DNA of 64,000 nucleotides from a virus. The notes below the pieces were generated by a model. The model made no database searches. It had not been told where the DNA came from and saw only the letters and a program-made list of their open reading frames with translations. Of the stretch, positions 1 through 9,156 are shown piece after piece; position 1 is the first letter of the stretch; every line of letters begins with the position of its first letter. A program made the translations under genes and the position numbers. The stretch spans positions 1 through 64,000 of the IMG/VR virus record IMGVR_UViG_3300032322_002674; one strand, given 5' to 3'.

Positions 1-2435
1 ATTATGGTTTCTTCTTTTTCCTTATCAACACTTACAGTTAATATATCACCTTCTTCTAAAGAACCATCCAATAATTTATTTGCAATTGAATCTTCAATAT
101 ATTTTTGAATTGCCCTGTTTAAAGGTCTTGCCCCCATTTTAGAATCATATCCTTTTTCTATTAAAAATTCTTTCATTTCTGTTGAAATTTCTATACCATA
201 ACCCATATCATTTACACGTTTTGTCAAATCTTGTAGGGGTATATTAACAATTTTTAATAAAGATTCTTTATCCAAAGATTTAAAATAAACAACTTCATCC
301 AAACGATTTAAGAATTCAGGTGAAAATTTCTTTTTAAGTTCTTTTTCAAGAACATATTTTGTATCTTCATCTTCATTTCTGTTTGATGTTTTAAATCCAA
401 CACCACCACCAAAATCATTTAATGTTCTAACCCCAACATTTGAAGTCATAATAATTAAGGTGTTTTTGAAGTCTATTTTTCTTCCTGTTGAATCTGTTAA
501 ATGTCCTTCATCAAACATTGGTAAGAAAATATTATATATGTCTTGGTGTGCCTTTTCAATTTCATCCAAAAGAATTACTGAATAAGGTTTTCTTCTAACT
601 TTTTCGGTTAATTCACCACCCTCATTATAACCAACATATCCTGGAGGAGCACCAACCAAACGAGAAACATTAAATTTTTCTCCGTATTCACTCATATCCA
701 TTCTGATAACATTTTCATCTGAACCAAACATTTCTTTTGCAACTTGTTTTGCCAATTCAGTTTTACCCACTCCACTCGGTCCTACGAATAAAAATACTCC
801 TATTGGTCTGTTATGTTTACGAATACCTGATTTATTACGTTTAATTGCAGATACCACTTTTTTCACTGCCTCATCTTGACCGATTACATTAGACTGAATT
901 GTTTCATCTAATGTTAACAATTTTTTATTTTCATTTTCAGTCATTTTTTGTACAGGAATATTTGTTATTGAAGAAATAACTTCATAAACATTATCTTCGG
1001 TAACTTCAATACGAAGTTTGTCTAATCTTTCTTCATACTTTTTTTGTTCTAACTCAAGTGAATCTCTTAATTTTTTCTCCTTATCACGAATTTTTCCTGC
1101 ATCTTCATAATTTTGATTTTTCACTGCGGTTTGTTTCTCTTTAACCACTATTTCTATTTCTTTTTCTAAATTTTTAATTTTTTCAGGAGTTACTTGAGTC
1201 ATTTTTAATCTTGACCCAATTTCATCCATAATATCAAAAGATTTATCAGGTTGAAATCTATCAGTAATATATCTTGATGATAATTGAACAATTTTTTCAA
1301 CAACTTCTTCTGAATAAGTTACTTTATGGAAATTTTCATAAGTAAATTTTGCTTGATTAAGAATTTTTATAGTGTCCTCATGATTTGGTTCATTTAACTG
1401 TACCATTTGGAATCTACGTTTCAATGCCCCATCTTTTTCAATTGTACGGAATTCTTCTAAAGTTGTTGCCCCAATGATTTGTATATCACCATTTGCTAAT
1501 TTTGGTTTTAGAATATTGGCAGCATCTAAACTACCTGCTGCAGAACCAGCACCAACAATAGTATGTAATTCATCAATGAATAGAATAACATCAGAATTTT
1601 TTTCTAATTCATCAAGAATTGCCTTAATACGTTCTTCAAATTGTCCACGATATTTAGTACCTGCTATTAAAGAATTCAGGTCTAACATATAAAGTGTTTT
1701 ATTTAAAAGTGGTTTAGGCGCAGTTTTATTGACAATTTTCATACCAATCCCAAACACTAATTGAGTTTTACCTGTACCTGGTTCTCCAACGATTACTGGA
1801 TTATTTTTCTTTTTTCTACCTAAAATCTGACAAACTCTATCAATATCAACATCACGACCAATTACTGGGTCAACTTTACCTTCTTCAACCCTTTTATTAA
1901 TATTCACACCAAAAGAATCTAATACAGGTGTTTTAGATTTAGTATTTTTGGTTGGTCTTTCTTTTTTATCATCTTCTTCATCACCTTCTGTTGCACCACC
2001 CATTTGTGATACTACTGTTTTGTATTTGGTTTCGATTTCTGTGAAAGTTTCTTTTGTCATGTTGTGGTTTTTTAAAATTTTATAAATATTGTTGTTTTTA
2101 TGAATTAAAGATGCAAATAAAACATCAGTTGTTGTGTAAGTATCTTTTGACTTTTTATATTCATATTCAGATGCAATGTTGAAAATTTCATCTAATTCTT
2201 TAGATACTCTTAATTTTTTAGAATTATTATTTAAAGAAAAAGTTTTTTCTAAACTAACTAAAAGATTATCTAAAATACCTTTATCTTTTATATAATTTAC
2301 AAAAGAACAATCTTCATCATTTATAATCAAAGAATATAAAAAATGTTCAGGTTTAACTTCATAGTCACCCAATTCTAATGCCTTTTTATGTGATAAATTA
2401 AGAATTTTTGTAACTTTACTTGTAGGTTTTCTCAT
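1..2435 (-). CDS. clpC: ClpC-type AAA+ unfoldase (3' end beyond window)
   Basis: Hsp100 ATPase that unfolds proteins and feeds them to ClpP. I read 811 codons from ATG at 2435 down to the left edge with no stop, so the C-terminus is missing. Order: Clp N-domain (about 1-145), first AAA+ module with Walker A GEPGTGKT at 217-224 and Walker B near 284-290, a middle region with a UVR-like stretch near 435-460, second AAA+ module with Walker A GPTGVGKT at 552-559 and DEIEKAH near 624. V679-G680-F681 sits where ClpC carries its ClpP-docking loop. The UVR stretch and VGF favour ClpC over ClpB, which does not bind ClpP. clpP lies upstream in the same direction, so a working phage ClpCP is likely. A TAAATTTG element at 2474-2481 may drive it. 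Confidence 0.93.
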   Translation of the reverse strand, partial: MRKPTSKVTKILNLSHKKALELGDYEVKPEHFLYSLIINDEDCSFVNYIKDKGILDNLLVSLEKTFSLNNNSKKLRVSKELDEIFNIASEYEYKKSKDTYTTTDVLFASLIHKNNNIYKILKNHNMTKETFTEIETKYKTVVSQMGGATEGDEEDDKKERPTKNTKSKTPVLDSFGVNINKRVEEGKVDPVIGRDVDIDRVCQILGRKKKNNPVIVGEPGTGKTQLVFGIGMKIVNKTAPKPLLNKTLYMLDLNSLIAGTKYRGQFEERIKAILDELEKNSDVILFIDELHTIVGAGSAAGSLDAANILKPKLANGDIQIIGATTLEEFRTIEKDGALKRRFQMVQLNEPNHEDTIKILNQAKFTYENFHKVTYSEEVVEKIVQLSSRYITDRFQPDKSFDIMDEIGSRLKMTQVTPEKIKNLEKEIEIVVKEKQTAVKNQNYEDAGKIRDKEKKLRDSLELEQKKYEERLDKLRIEVTEDNVYEVISSITNIPVQKMTENENKKLLTLDETIQSNVIGQDEAVKKVVSAIKRNKSGIRKHNRPIGVFLFVGPSGVGKTELAKQVAKEMFGSDENVIRMDMSEYGEKFNVSRLVGAPPGYVGYNEGGELTEKVRRKPYSVILLDEIEKAHQDIYNIFLPMFDEGHLTDSTGRKIDFKNTLIIMTSNVGVRTLNDFGGGVGFKTSNRNEDEDTKYVLEKELKKKFSPEFLNRLDEVVYFKSLDKESLLKIVNIPLQDLTKRVNDMGYGIEISTEMKEFLIEKGYDSKMGARPLNRAIQKYIEDSIANKLLDGSLEEGDILTVSVDKEKEETI

Positions 2436-2478
2436 AATGTAAATTTAATGATTTTTTTCAATTTTTTAAAATGCAAAT

Positions 2479-4242
2479 TTAATCAACTGTGGTTGTTAAA
2501 TTTTTATTGAAATTAATTGGGTATTGTCCAGTTCTTAAAAAAGTAATTTCTTTTTCAAAATTCAAATAATCTTCTTCTTTTAATATTATTGATTTTAAAA
2601 AGTCTGGACTAAAAGTTAATTCTAAAAATTCTTTAATATTGCAAGACTTTCTTGATGTTGTTATATAAGGGTCTTGGATTTGTAATACAGTTCCTTTTGA
2701 TTCTTCAAAAGTTTTTATTTTTAAGTAAGAAAGGTTGGTAGTACCTTGTTTTTTAGAATATGCAATATAATCATTATAGTTTTCATTTAAGAATTCTTTA
2801 GGATAACCAATTCGATTACCAACTAATAACATATTAACTATTTTAACAGAATCATTATCAACAGTTTCTTTATATTTATCAAGATTTTTTAATAAATCTT
2901 CTTTAATATTTAATTTTACTACATCTTCACCTAAAAATTTACCATCTATTTTTGATTCAGTTTTTTTAGTTTTATATTTATCACATTTAGTACAATTAAA
3001 ACCTTCTTCAAATGGTTTTAATTTACACTCGTTACACTTAAAACTACTTTTAAACTGTTCTAATGAATTAGGTTTATCACCAAATAAATGTTCATATTTA
3101 AACTTATCATCATGAAAATAAGTGTTATTACCCAATAAATTTATTATATCCTTAAATAAACCTATTGTATTAAAAACTTCACTTATTTGAATTACTTCTT
3201 CTTTGGTATGTGGTTTATGATAACCACAACTTGCATTTAACATTAAAACATTAACACCTTCCCTTTTTAGAGCAACAACATCAGTTTTACTACCAACAGT
3301 TGTTTTATATCCCCACTTTTGAAAAGTAGGTGTTAAAAGTAATTCTTGTTCATCATTAAATAATTCAGTATAATCACCATAACGAACAATATCTTCATTA
3401 CCTTTTCTGTCTGCTTGTAATATATAACCTACATTTGAAAAGAAGTCTTTTGTACAAGTATATGAACCTATTTGTCCAATTTCTTCGTTATGGAAAAGAG
3501 CAATTTTAACTTGTGGTAATTCCAATAATAATTGAAGTGCCACAAATATACCAACTTTATCATCACCACCAGTTCCATATTGTTCTATTTTAGAACCATC
3601 AATTGCAAATAATGTATCACCAATGTGATATACTTTATATTTTTCAATTATTTTATGAACAGTATCTTTATGTGCAACAATACAAGGATAAACTTTTGAT
3701 TTACCTTTTGTTATAAAGAAATTTTTATTACCATATTCATCTTTTTCTATGTAATAGGTTATTCCTTTTAACCCCCTTATGAAATCAGTAATATATTTAT
3801 CCATCATACCTTCTTCACCAGAATGATAGGATTGAATAGAAACAATTTTTTTCAAACGTTCTAATTGATTTCTATTTACTTTAACTTCTTTTGATTTTTT
3901 AACTGAACTAACCATTTTTTTATATTTATTTGAGAATTTTTCCATATCTTTATCAATAAAAGAAAATTCATAAGGATTAACTAAATTTTTCAATAATTTA
4001 TTAATCTTTAATGAACATCTTGATTTTGATTTCCATGAATCAGTATCATTTTTAATATTTTTTAAATGTATTAATGAAACTTCATCAGGATTTATACCAA
4101 AATCCAAATAATTACCGTGATTTTTTATAAAATCATAATTATGGGGATTATCTAATATGTCAATAATTTTTTTAGATATATTACAACCTTGTAAGGAAAG
4201 GGAGTAAATTACATTAAAAAAATCTTTTGTTTTTAAAATCAT
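2479..4242 (-). CDS. M20-type metallopeptidase with extra N-terminal region and zinc ribbon
   Basis: 587 aa. The middle third has the full ligand set of an M20/M28-like di-zinc peptidase: H191-x-D193, D227/D228 in a GGDD motif, catalytic E253-E254, D278 and a C-terminal histidine at 342 or 345. Residues 1-120 are not peptidase and resemble N-terminal segments seen on other phage proteins. After the catalytic part comes a four-cysteine ribbon, C403, C406, C417 and C420, then about 165 residues I do not recognise. It probably cleaves peptides, perhaps those released by ClpCP downstream. The fused regions could target it to a partner. The fold is well supported; the substrate is inference. Confidence 0.8.
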   Translation of the reverse strand: MILKTKDFFNVIYSLSLQGCNISKKIIDILDNPHNYDFIKNHGNYLDFGINPDEVSLIHLKNIKNDTDSWKSKSRCSLKINKLLKNLVNPYEFSFIDKDMEKFSNKYKKMVSSVKKSKEVKVNRNQLERLKKIVSIQSYHSGEEGMMDKYITDFIRGLKGITYYIEKDEYGNKNFFITKGKSKVYPCIVAHKDTVHKIIEKYKVYHIGDTLFAIDGSKIEQYGTGGDDKVGIFVALQLLLELPQVKIALFHNEEIGQIGSYTCTKDFFSNVGYILQADRKGNEDIVRYGDYTELFNDEQELLLTPTFQKWGYKTTVGSKTDVVALKREGVNVLMLNASCGYHKPHTKEEVIQISEVFNTIGLFKDIINLLGNNTYFHDDKFKYEHLFGDKPNSLEQFKSSFKCNECKLKPFEEGFNCTKCDKYKTKKTESKIDGKFLGEDVVKLNIKEDLLKNLDKYKETVDNDSVKIVNMLLVGNRIGYPKEFLNENYNDYIAYSKKQGTTNLSYLKIKTFEESKGTVLQIQDPYITTSRKSCNIKEFLELTFSPDFLKSIILKEEDYLNFEKEITFLRTGQYPINFNKNLTTTVD

Positions 4243-4246
4243 ACTA

Positions 4247-4277
4247 CAAAAGTAAATAAAAAATCCAAATAAAACAA
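4247..4277 (-). promoter_or_regulatory. Host-like promoter, TTG-N20-TACTTTTG
   Basis: On the minus strand TTG, exactly 20 bases, then TACTTTTG, ending five bases before the ATG of the peptidase gene. This fits the Bacteroidota primary promoter form (TTTG at -33, TAnnTTTG at -7). The same 20-base spacing recurs before the genes at 13875 and 17184. Confidence 0.6.
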
Positions 4278-4284
4278 CTGCAAA

Positions 4285-4515
4285 TTAATCAAAACAACCT
4301 GGTGATATTTTTAATTTATTACCAAAATGATTTATTACAGTACCATAAGGAAAGAATTTCATAATTATAAATCCATCTTCTTTTAATTTGGTTTGAGATT
4401 CATTATATGTAATATCTTCAACTTTAATTTTTTCAGTTTTATATTTTTCTTGTTTAATAAAAAAACATATTCCCTTTTTATCTATTTTATTTTCCTCGTA
4501 AGTTAAATCTCTCAT
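4285..4515 (-). CDS. Hypothetical protein, 76 aa
   Basis: Small charged protein with no family I recognise. The N-terminal half is rich in Lys and Glu; the C-terminal half has a short hydrophobic stretch and ends in SPGCFD. It lies one base after the gene at 4517-4939 and reads the same way, so the two are likely cotranscribed. No signal peptide or membrane segment. Confidence 0.6.
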   Translation of the reverse strand: MRDLTYEENKIDKKGICFFIKQEKYKTEKIKVEDITYNESQTKLKEDGFIIMKFFPYGTVINHFGNKLKISPGCFD

Positions 4516-4516
4516 A

Positions 4517-4939
4517 TTATTTAAATTTATAAAATAAAAAATCTTTAGATGATGAAAAATATTTTTCTAATATTCTACTTATTTTTTGAGTTGTTTCCAC
4601 CCAAAATTTATCTTTTATGTGTTTCTTATTTTTAACATAAAAAACCAATTCCAAAGAAAAATAAGTTTTTTTATCTTTTTTTAAACCTGATTCAGGAAAT
4701 TCAAAATTTAAGATAAAATTCTTATTAAAATTACTGTCTTTTTCAATACGTTTATAAATTCTTTTTTTTAGTTCACCCTCAAAGAATCTTATTTTTTTTC
4801 TACTTTCTAAAATATCTTCATAAATTGGTAAACCCCACCCGCAAATGGTGATGTAAAAACTTTCAGGATTATTTATAGTCGTAAATCCCCACTTAACTCT
4901 AAAGAAATTATTTTCGAGTTCGTATTCCTTTCCCTTCAT
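4517..4939 (-). CDS. Hypothetical protein, 140 aa
   Basis: Not recognised. It has aromatic-rich beta-like segments around residues 10-40, a Lys/Arg-rich middle (about 45-70) and no membrane segment. It belongs to the minus-strand run that continues into the 76-aa gene and the M20 peptidase. Codon use and A+T match its neighbours, so it is likely a genuine phage gene. Confidence 0.6.
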   Translation of the reverse strand: MKGKEYELENNFFRVKWGFTTINNPESFYITICGWGLPIYEDILESRKKIRFFEGELKKRIYKRIEKDSNFNKNFILNFEFPESGLKKDKKTYFSLELVFYVKNKKHIKDKFWVETTQKISRILEKYFSSSKDFLFYKFK

Positions 4940-4982
4940 TTTATAGTTATTTTTTAAAATTTAACAAAATATTTTTAATAAA

Positions 4983-5294
4983 TCAAGTAAGTTCTTTTTT
5001 TATTAAATGCAAAATACTTATCCATTGTTTTTCGGTTTGTGGATTAAAATTTTCTTTTATATAAGGAAAAAATTTATTGTAATCATTAAAATTAATATAT
5101 TCAGAATTTATCAACCAATAATAATATTCTTCTATTAATTTTTTTTGGGTTTGTTTTGGTAGATTTTTTGGTTCTATGTAAGAATCTTTTGTGGATAAAA
5201 ATTTTGTAAAAGATTCATCAGATGTTTCTAAAAAAGAAATTCCGTATGCAAATGCAAAAATAAGTAATACTATTAATATAGGAAAAAAATCCAT
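4983..5294 (-). CDS. Small membrane-anchored protein, 103 aa
   Basis: Residues 1-22 form one hydrophobic helix (MDFFPILIVLLIFAFAYGIS), with no signal peptidase site seen. The rest is soluble, charged and rich in Lys, Tyr and Asn, so it is probably anchored by its N-terminus in the inner membrane. Its start directly abuts the stop of the methylase gene upstream, which suggests translational coupling. Function unknown. Confidence 0.6.
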   Translation of the reverse strand: MDFFPILIVLLIFAFAYGISFLETSDESFTKFLSTKDSYIEPKNLPKQTQKKLIEEYYYWLINSEYINFNDYNKFFPYIKENFNPQTEKQWISILHLIKKELT

Positions 5295-6104
5295 TTAATA
5301 ATTTTTTATCAATAGTTCTATTGATTTTGTTTGTTTTAGATTTTGTCTTGCCATACTTGGTTTAACAAACTCTTTATTTAAATAAATCCATTTATCAGGG
5401 TTATATATATTGTTAATACCTTCAAAATCATAGTAAGATACAGAAACTTTATTATTTAATGAATCCAAAACCTTACCCAATCTTAGATGGTCATCATAAT
5501 TAAAAGATTGATTTGAATAATAATCTTCCAATTTAAAATATGGTGCATCTATATAAAAATATGATTCAGGATATTTTTTTATTACTTCTTCAAAATCTAA
5601 ACATTCAATATTTGTTATTTTATCAATTTTATTAACCCATTCAGGTTTTATTAGTCTTTCTTTAAAAGTTAAAAATTTTGATTTATATTTACCTTTTAAA
5701 TCAACAAATTTACTTGTTTCAGGTTTAGTACCAGAAAAAACTTGTGTAACAACATATATATAATTTAATCCAATTTCAAAATCAGGTTTTTCGGGATTAT
5801 ATTTAAAATCACTATTAAAACAATTTTTCTGATAAAAATCAAATCTTTCCTTTTCTTGTGCAGGAATGTCTTTAATATGATTATAAAATTCTTCGTGATG
5901 TTTTATACATAAAAACAAATTTGCATTTAATGGATTAATATCATTATAAACAACTTCATTTAAATTATTCAATTGTTCGGTAGTTAAATTAAAATATACC
6001 CAAAATGCACCACCAAAAGGTTCACAATAAGAATTAATATCGTTTGGTATATATTCTTTAATCCATTTACCTATTCTACTTTTACCTCCAATCCAAGAAA
6101 ACAT
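5295..6104 (-). CDS. Dam-like (D12 class) DNA adenine methyltransferase, variant DAPY motif
   Basis: 269 aa, normal length for the D12 class, which transfers a methyl group from S-adenosylmethionine to adenine N6. The AdoMet-binding motif appears as CEPFGGAF near residue 27-34. The catalytic motif IV reads D-A-P-Y near residue 172 instead of the usual DPPY. The N-terminal W-x-G-G-K-S-R segment is typical of the family. A second D12-type gene (36695-37351) has canonical DPPY. The DAPY change may alter activity or specificity, so treat it as a likely but unproven methylase. It could protect phage DNA against host restriction. Confidence 0.8.
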   Translation of the reverse strand: MFSWIGGKSRIGKWIKEYIPNDINSYCEPFGGAFWVYFNLTTEQLNNLNEVVYNDINPLNANLFLCIKHHEEFYNHIKDIPAQEKERFDFYQKNCFNSDFKYNPEKPDFEIGLNYIYVVTQVFSGTKPETSKFVDLKGKYKSKFLTFKERLIKPEWVNKIDKITNIECLDFEEVIKKYPESYFYIDAPYFKLEDYYSNQSFNYDDHLRLGKVLDSLNNKVSVSYYDFEGINNIYNPDKWIYLNKEFVKPSMARQNLKQTKSIELLIKNY

Positions 6105-6166
6105 ATTAAAATTTTCTTAGAAAGATAATGGATTTTATTTAAAAGTAAATTTAATCATAAATAATA

Positions 6167-6928
6167 TTACCAAATCGAATTATCTTCAAATAAAATTACA
6201 TGGTTTATTTGATTATTAAACGGTAATTCAACTGTACCATAAACTTCTACAAGAATATCAGAATAAATTCCAAAATTAGGGTCTATACCCAAATTTTCAA
6301 TCATTTCAACAGTATTTAAATTAACTATTCTGTCACCCTTCACAGAATAAAAAGTTCTTTCTTCATTGAAGTTTCTTACAGTTCCTATGTTTACTTGTTC
6401 ATGCAACATCCAAACAATAGATTTTTTAATCTTTGATTGAACTTCATTTTCATCATCCAACCTATTTAAGTTATCAATAAAGATATTTCTAAATTCAAAA
6501 CCTTCTTCAATACTTACAATATTATTAATTAAAATATTTTGATATTGATTTAAATCAATATTATCAATATTATAATCTTCAAGTATGTTTCTTCTTAAAC
6601 GTTCTGCAACCCCACCACCATACATTAAATTAACTGGTTGTTGTCTTTGAATTTCCTCAAAAATAATCATGTTATGTTCGTTCAAATGGGTTCTAATGGA
6701 TTTCAAAAGAAGTTTAACATTCTCTTCTGGAATATCCATTAATTTTATTGCCTTTTTGGAATTTTCATTTAATGTTATGGATAATTTATTTTCATTATTA
6801 ATTGTTGCATTAACAACAATATAATCATAATCATTAAACCCTAAATCCCCCAAATTGAATGTTTTAAATAAAACATCTTCATTATTTTCTCTTGGGAACG
6901 ATATATATCTTTTATCTTTAAAAATCAT
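6167..6928 (-). CDS. Hypothetical protein, 253 aa
   Basis: Not recognised. Acidic and Asn-rich, mixed alpha/beta by composition, with a Gly-rich turn (YGGGVAERLRR) near residue 105. No membrane segment or obvious catalytic motif. It precedes the methylase gene by 62 bases and follows the 108-aa gene by six, inside the minus-strand unit that includes clpP and clpC. Confidence 0.6.
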   Translation of the reverse strand: MIFKDKRYISFPRENNEDVLFKTFNLGDLGFNDYDYIVVNATINNENKLSITLNENSKKAIKLMDIPEENVKLLLKSIRTHLNEHNMIIFEEIQRQQPVNLMYGGGVAERLRRNILEDYNIDNIDLNQYQNILINNIVSIEEGFEFRNIFIDNLNRLDDENEVQSKIKKSIVWMLHEQVNIGTVRNFNEERTFYSVKGDRIVNLNTVEMIENLGIDPNFGIYSDILVEVYGTVELPFNNQINHVILFEDNSIW

Positions 6929-6934
6929 AATATT

Positions 6935-7261
6935 TTAAATTTTTGGTAAAAAATTATTTATTTGGTTATTAAAATGGTCAACAAACATATTTTTTAAATT
7001 TTCATATTCCTTTGGTGATAATTCAATACTATTAATGGATTGCAAGTTTTTTTGTGTCCAAACATCTATGTAAGGATAATAAAAACTTATGAAATGTTTT
7101 CTTAGGTCATGATTATACTCAACGAAAAGTTCAAAACTTTTTACATCATTATTTTCTTCGTAAATAAAAGTAAATGAAAAATTATTTTCATTTATTCTTA
7201 AATTGTGGATACTTGTTTTTGGTAAAAAATTGTGGAATAGTTGAATTAATTTTTCTTTCAT
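6935..7261 (-). CDS. Hypothetical protein, 108 aa
   Basis: Small protein with alternating aromatic and charged residues, predicted to form beta strands in the middle (about 25-60) and a C-terminal helix. No recognised domain. Ten bases separate it from the SCM-family gene upstream and six from the 253-aa gene downstream, so it is cotranscribed with both. Confidence 0.6.
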   Translation of the reverse strand: MKEKLIQLFHNFLPKTSIHNLRINENNFSFTFIYEENNDVKSFELFVEYNHDLRKHFISFYYPYIDVWTQKNLQSINSIELSPKEYENLKNMFVDHFNNQINNFLPKI

Positions 7262-7271
7262 ATAGTTTATT

Positions 7272-8252
7272 TTAATTAGTTAATAAAATTTTAGATTTTT
7301 TGTGTGCCACTTGATTAAATAAATCATCTCGATTAAAAGTGTCTAAATAAGGATATTTTATATTATTAAGGTTATTGATTGTTGTTTTTAATTTCAAATA
7401 TTCAACAATTCTTGTACCATTCCAATATCTGTTTATGTAATGAAGTTTTACAATAAAACCATTTAAAAAACCAATCAAATACATTAATTTTTCGATTTCC
7501 TCATTTAAATAATAACATCTATCCATAAAAATTTGACCGTTATCTAATCTCCAAAGTAATGCTCGACCTTTTAATTTACCATTTTCAGTTACAATTAACA
7601 TATTAACTTTTTCATGATTATGTTCATACAATTTTGGTGAATAACCTTGTTTTGAATTTCTCATGCAAGATTTACCTAAAACTGTTTTGGGACCATCATA
7701 GAAAAAATTGTCTTTATGATAATTTTTTTCTGAATACCAAAAGGTTATTTCTTCACCTGAAACAACCTTAATATCATAATTAATCTTAGATATATTTAAA
7801 AGGTTTTTGAAATTCGTAATAAAATTCTGTATTAAAACATCATCCTTAACAAAACTACATAATTTAGATATTTTTATTTTATTCCATTTTGATTTGTCAC
7901 TATGACTACCAAAGATTTCATTATCTTCAATTTTGATATATTTAAAAACACCTAAATTTAATTTATTTAAATAATAATCATTAACAATTTTTTTACTTAC
8001 TTGACAGTTATTTGTAACAGATAAAAATGTCAAATATTTAAGTGTTTTATCACACAATGAAGTTTTATTATTTAAACCCAATTCTATTTGAGAATCTTTA
8101 AAAACACCTTTGAAAGAAAAATTATTTAAAAGATTATATAAATCTAAATTTAAATTAATTTTTTCAAAGGTTTCTTTAACTTCTTTTTTAAAAGAAAGTT
8201 TTTTAAAAGAAAATGGGAAAATAAAATCAGTAAATTGTACAAATAATGACAT
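7272..8252 (-). CDS. SCM-family phage protein, copy A
   Basis: 326 aa, no known function. The C-terminal half holds a motif set shared with the genes at 44322-45164 and 9157-10062: a K-S-C-M block, then a short strand, K-G-R-A-L-L-W, a D-R-x-Y about 15 residues later, and a closing Y-P-Y-L-D-T-F. The N-terminal half is not conserved among the three. The invariant Cys, Arg and Asp suggest an enzyme or ligand-binding fold, but I cannot name one. It sits four bases after clpP. Confidence 0.7.
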   Translation of the reverse strand: MSLFVQFTDFIFPFSFKKLSFKKEVKETFEKINLNLDLYNLLNNFSFKGVFKDSQIELGLNNKTSLCDKTLKYLTFLSVTNNCQVSKKIVNDYYLNKLNLGVFKYIKIEDNEIFGSHSDKSKWNKIKISKLCSFVKDDVLIQNFITNFKNLLNISKINYDIKVVSGEEITFWYSEKNYHKDNFFYDGPKTVLGKSCMRNSKQGYSPKLYEHNHEKVNMLIVTENGKLKGRALLWRLDNGQIFMDRCYYLNEEIEKLMYLIGFLNGFIVKLHYINRYWNGTRIVEYLKLKTTINNLNNIKYPYLDTFNRDDLFNQVAHKKSKILLTN

Positions 8253-8256
8253 TAAC

Positions 8257-8916
8257 TTATTTTTTAAGGATTAATCCATCAACTAAACCGTATTCTACTG
8301 CCTCTTGACCTGTAAACCACTTATCACCGTTATTACAATCTTCTGCGATTTGTTCATAAGATTTACCTGTATTAATAGATAAAATATCATAAAGTTCTTT
8401 ACGTAACTTTTTCATTTCTTCCATTTGGATTTCCATATCAGTTGCCTTTCCCTGAGTTCCACCTAAAGGTTGGTGTATCATTGTTCTACTGTGTTTTAAA
8501 GAGAATCTTTTACCTTTTTGTCCTGATGATAATAAAACTGCACCCATTGATGCAGACATACCAACATTAATTGTTTGTACATCTGGTGAAATCCAATTCA
8601 TTGTATCATATATTGCCAATCCTGCTTGAACAGAACCACCAGGAGAATTAATATACATTATTATATCTTTTTTATGGTCTAAATTTTCAAGAAATAATAA
8701 TTGAGCAATTATTACATTTGCTGCTGTATCTGTTACAGGACCTCCAAAGAAAATTGTTCTATCCATCATTAATCTGTCAAAAACAGACATGATTGCAAAT
8801 CTTTTTTCTCTTTCTTCAACAATGTGTGGTGTCATCATTGAAATTTCTGAATTAATTTCTTTTTCATTCAATCCCAAGTCTTTTGAGAATTTTGTGAATT
8901 CATTTGTAAAGTTCAT
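8257..8916 (-). CDS. clpP: ATP-dependent Clp protease proteolytic subunit
   Basis: 219 aa, close to the length of bacterial ClpP. The serine-protease triad is visible: S123 in SASMGA, H148 in MIHQP and D193 in the AED segment, with the SPGGSV oxyanion loop at 91-96. The tetradecameric chamber degrades substrates unfolded by a Clp ATPase; the phage ClpC gene lies downstream in the same unit. The leader AAACAAACAAT before the ATG is identical to that of the 56-aa gene just upstream. It could process virion proteins or remodel host proteins; the window does not say which. Confidence 0.96.
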   Translation of the reverse strand: MNFTNEFTKFSKDLGLNEKEINSEISMMTPHIVEEREKRFAIMSVFDRLMMDRTIFFGGPVTDTAANVIIAQLLFLENLDHKKDIIMYINSPGGSVQAGLAIYDTMNWISPDVQTINVGMSASMGAVLLSSGQKGKRFSLKHSRTMIHQPLGGTQGKATDMEIQMEEMKKLRKELYDILSINTGKSYEQIAEDCNNGDKWFTGQEAVEYGLVDGLILKK

Positions 8917-8938
8917 ATTGTTTGTTTTTTTTATTTTA

Positions 8939-9109
8939 TTAAATTTTATTCCAACCCATTTCTATTAAAGAATTTGCTATACATGGATTTGTTTCATAAA
9001 CAAAATCATCTCCATGAGGTGATATTACCCTTACTGCTATTTGGATACAAATTACACCCCTATTTTGTTCTAATGCAAGATTAATATCTCTTTGTGTGTT
9101 TTGATTCAT
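8939..9109 (-). CDS. Small hypothetical protein, 56 aa
   Basis: Open frame from ATG at 9109 to TAA at 8939, starting MNQNTQRDINLALEQ and ending MGWNKI. The central segment carries hydrophobic strand residues (VICIQIAVRVIS). It lies 22 bases before clpP and shares with it the leader AAACAAACAAT-ATG, which supports its being translated. No homology recognised. Confidence 0.6.
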   Translation of the reverse strand: MNQNTQRDINLALEQNRGVICIQIAVRVISPHGDDFVYETNPCIANSLIEMGWNKI

Positions 9110-9156
9110 ATTGTTTGTTTTTTTAAAAATTTAAAGAAAAAAAATTGGATAATCAA

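Noticed and set aside
1474-1692. 72-aa plus-strand frame
   Set aside because: Lies wholly inside clpC on the opposite strand; composition is that of an antisense shadow.
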